From Pseudomonadota bacterium (lineage in GTDB: Bacteria > Pseudomonadota > Alphaproteobacteria > Rhizobiales > Xanthobacteraceae): a stretch of 8,113 nucleotides of DNA. The stretch spans positions 1 to 8,113 of the forward strand of contig JAJYAH010000296.1 of assembly GCA_021779635.1 (NCBI GenBank), in the 5' to 3' direction. The position numbers were made by a program, and so were the translations under genes. How positions within the stretch are numbered: the stretch's first letter is position 1; each line of letters opens with the position of its first letter. The notes beneath the pieces are model-generated. The model was not told the DNA's origin, did no database searches, and saw only the letters and a list, made by a program, of their open reading frames with translations. Positions 7,738-8,113 of the stretch are shown piece by piece.

Positions 7738-7824
7738 GCATCCACCTGACGGACCTAGCCGCATACCTAGATAAGAGACGAGAAGCTGCTTTGCGCGAGC
7801 AACAGGCTTTGCACTCGTGAACTC

Positions 7825-7852
7825 CGGTCGGCCCGTTCTGGCGGGCCGACTG
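7825..7852 (+). terminator. GC-rich hairpin just after prtN, candidate terminator
   Basis: GTCGGCCCG (7827-7835) pairs perfectly with CGGGCCGAC (7842-7850) around a 6-nt loop, and a GT wobble plus a CG pair extend the stem to 11. It starts 5 bases after the prtN stop codon, the expected place for an intrinsic terminator. The usual T-run is missing: the next bases are GC-rich, with only TGTTT at 7866-7870. It may be weak or act as an mRNA stabiliser. Confidence 0.5.
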
Positions 7853-7943
7853 CCGCAGAACAGGCTGTTTGCGCGCATTTTCGGTTAGTGGGCGTCACGG
7901 CGAATTGGACCCATAGTCACAACATTTTCACATCAAACAAAAA

Positions 7944-7971
7944 TTGCGCGAGCGTAACACGCTGCGAATAC
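7944..7971 (+). promoter_or_regulatory. Candidate promoter with embedded palindrome
   Basis: TTGCGC (7944-7949) and GAATAC (7966-7971) are 16 bases apart. Between them lies the inverted repeat AGCGT-AAC-ACGCT (7951-7963), the position where a repressor or activator site could sit. The -10 match is poor, so this is only a candidate. Confidence 0.22.
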
Positions 7972-8101
7972 AAGAAAAAACTTTCCAGTTGATCCAATCC
8001 ATCATTGGGGCTATGGAAAATCGCCAGCCCGAAATTTTCGGGTCGGTTATTGATTTTCGGCCGTCTTCCACCGCGTCAGCTTCGCTCATTTTCGCTTTTT
8101 C

Positions 8102-8107
8102 AGGAGA
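8102..8107 (+). promoter_or_regulatory. Ribosome-binding-site-like motif at window end
   Basis: AGGAGA ends 6 bases before the window edge, after an AT-rich leader, so a start codon right after base 8113 would be well spaced. This suggests a plus-strand gene beginning just outside the window. If that is right, the short frame from 8013 is not a gene. Confidence 0.38.
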
Positions 8108-8113
8108 CCTTTT

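Larger units (their letters stand above)
7345..7820 (+). pseudogene. prtN: Pyocin-activator PrtN-family regulator, disrupted by a 206-bp insertion
   Basis: Small DNA-binding, activator-like protein of the PrtN family, named after the pyocin activator of Pseudomonas; in alphaproteobacteria such genes are common in accessory or phage-derived regions. The left part (7345-7521) encodes 59 residues starting MDTTFLLMARYNGRAIIPIE, then VCRDYFSHLT, GEIKLPLVRIE and SQKSAK, all typical of the family. The frame then runs into the inserted element and stops at 7561-7563, giving a 72-residue truncated product with 13 foreign residues. The missing end resumes right of the element at 7737 as GIHLTDLAAYLDKRREAALR and ends at the TGA 7818-7820. 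Deleting the element plus one 9-bp duplication restores a continuous 86-codon gene (SQKSAK joined to GIHL). ATG 7345 was chosen because family similarity begins there; the in-frame upstream extension looks non-coding. The ribosome binding site is weak (GCGAG at 7332-7336). Function is probably lost unless the truncated form keeps activity. Confidence 0.88.
7853..8113. other. AT-rich non-coding region leading to the window edge
   Basis: No supported complete gene. The stretch is AT-rich relative to hsdR and holds promoter-like sequence near 7944-7971, a near-palindrome CCCGAAA-T-TTTCGGG (8029-8043), and three copies of ATTTTCGG (7877, 8034, 8053). An ATG at 8013 opens a frame to the window end beginning MENRQPEIFGSVIDF, but it is only 33 codons long here and resembles nothing I recognise. 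The region most likely contains the control sequences of a gene starting at or beyond the right edge. Confidence 0.4.

Noticed and set aside
8013..8113. Partial gene starting at ATG 8013 (MENRQPEIFGSVIDF)
   Set aside because: It is too short to judge, its only Shine-Dalgarno-like bases (GGGG) are 2 nt from the ATG, and it conflicts with the better ribosome-binding motif at 8102-8107.
1..8113. CRISPR array, tRNA or rRNA genes, toxin-antitoxin pair
   Set aside because: No regularly spaced direct repeats, cloverleaf-like sequence, rRNA segments or paired small genes were seen on either strand.

Overview
The window looks like part of an accessory, defence-type region of a GC-rich alphaproteobacterium, most likely in the Rhizobiales/Hyphomicrobiales. 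This rests on remembered similarity of the HsdR and PrtN-like proteins to that group and on the base composition; no database search was possible.

Layout. Bases 1 to about 114 do not look like part of the following helicase. Read on the minus strand, they resemble the start of a small transposon-associated protein. From about base 115 a long open frame begins abruptly at a Walker A motif and runs to 3798. It encodes the C-terminal two thirds of a very large SF1 helicase fused to a Vsr/MTES_1575-like nuclease and a DUF3320 tail, the architecture of single-protein DUF4011-helicase-Vsr (Hhe-type) defence enzymes. Its N-terminal DUF4011 part is missing. Six bases later comes an apparently intact type I restriction subunit, HsdR (3805-6939), with nuclease and DEAH translocase motifs in place. 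No HsdM or HsdS is visible. The two genes are probably co-transcribed and look like the distal end of a defence operon.

After hsdR the sequence becomes more AT-rich and poor in genes. A small gene of the pyocin-activator PrtN family starts at 7345 and is split by a 206-bp element (7523-7728). The element has perfect 20-bp terminal inverted repeats and a perfect 9-bp target duplication. Removing the element and one duplication copy restores an 86-residue PrtN-like protein ending at 7820. The element is too small to code for a transposase, so it is a MITE. Its tips resemble those of IS10, an IS4-family element that also makes 9-bp duplications. A GC-rich hairpin follows prtN, and the last 250 bases hold promoter-like sequence and a ribosome-binding-site-like motif at the very end, suggesting a further gene begins at or just beyond the edge.

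Together the window shows a defence cassette damaged at one end by a probable mobile-element junction, next to a PrtN-family regulator inactivated by a non-autonomous transposon that appears recent.
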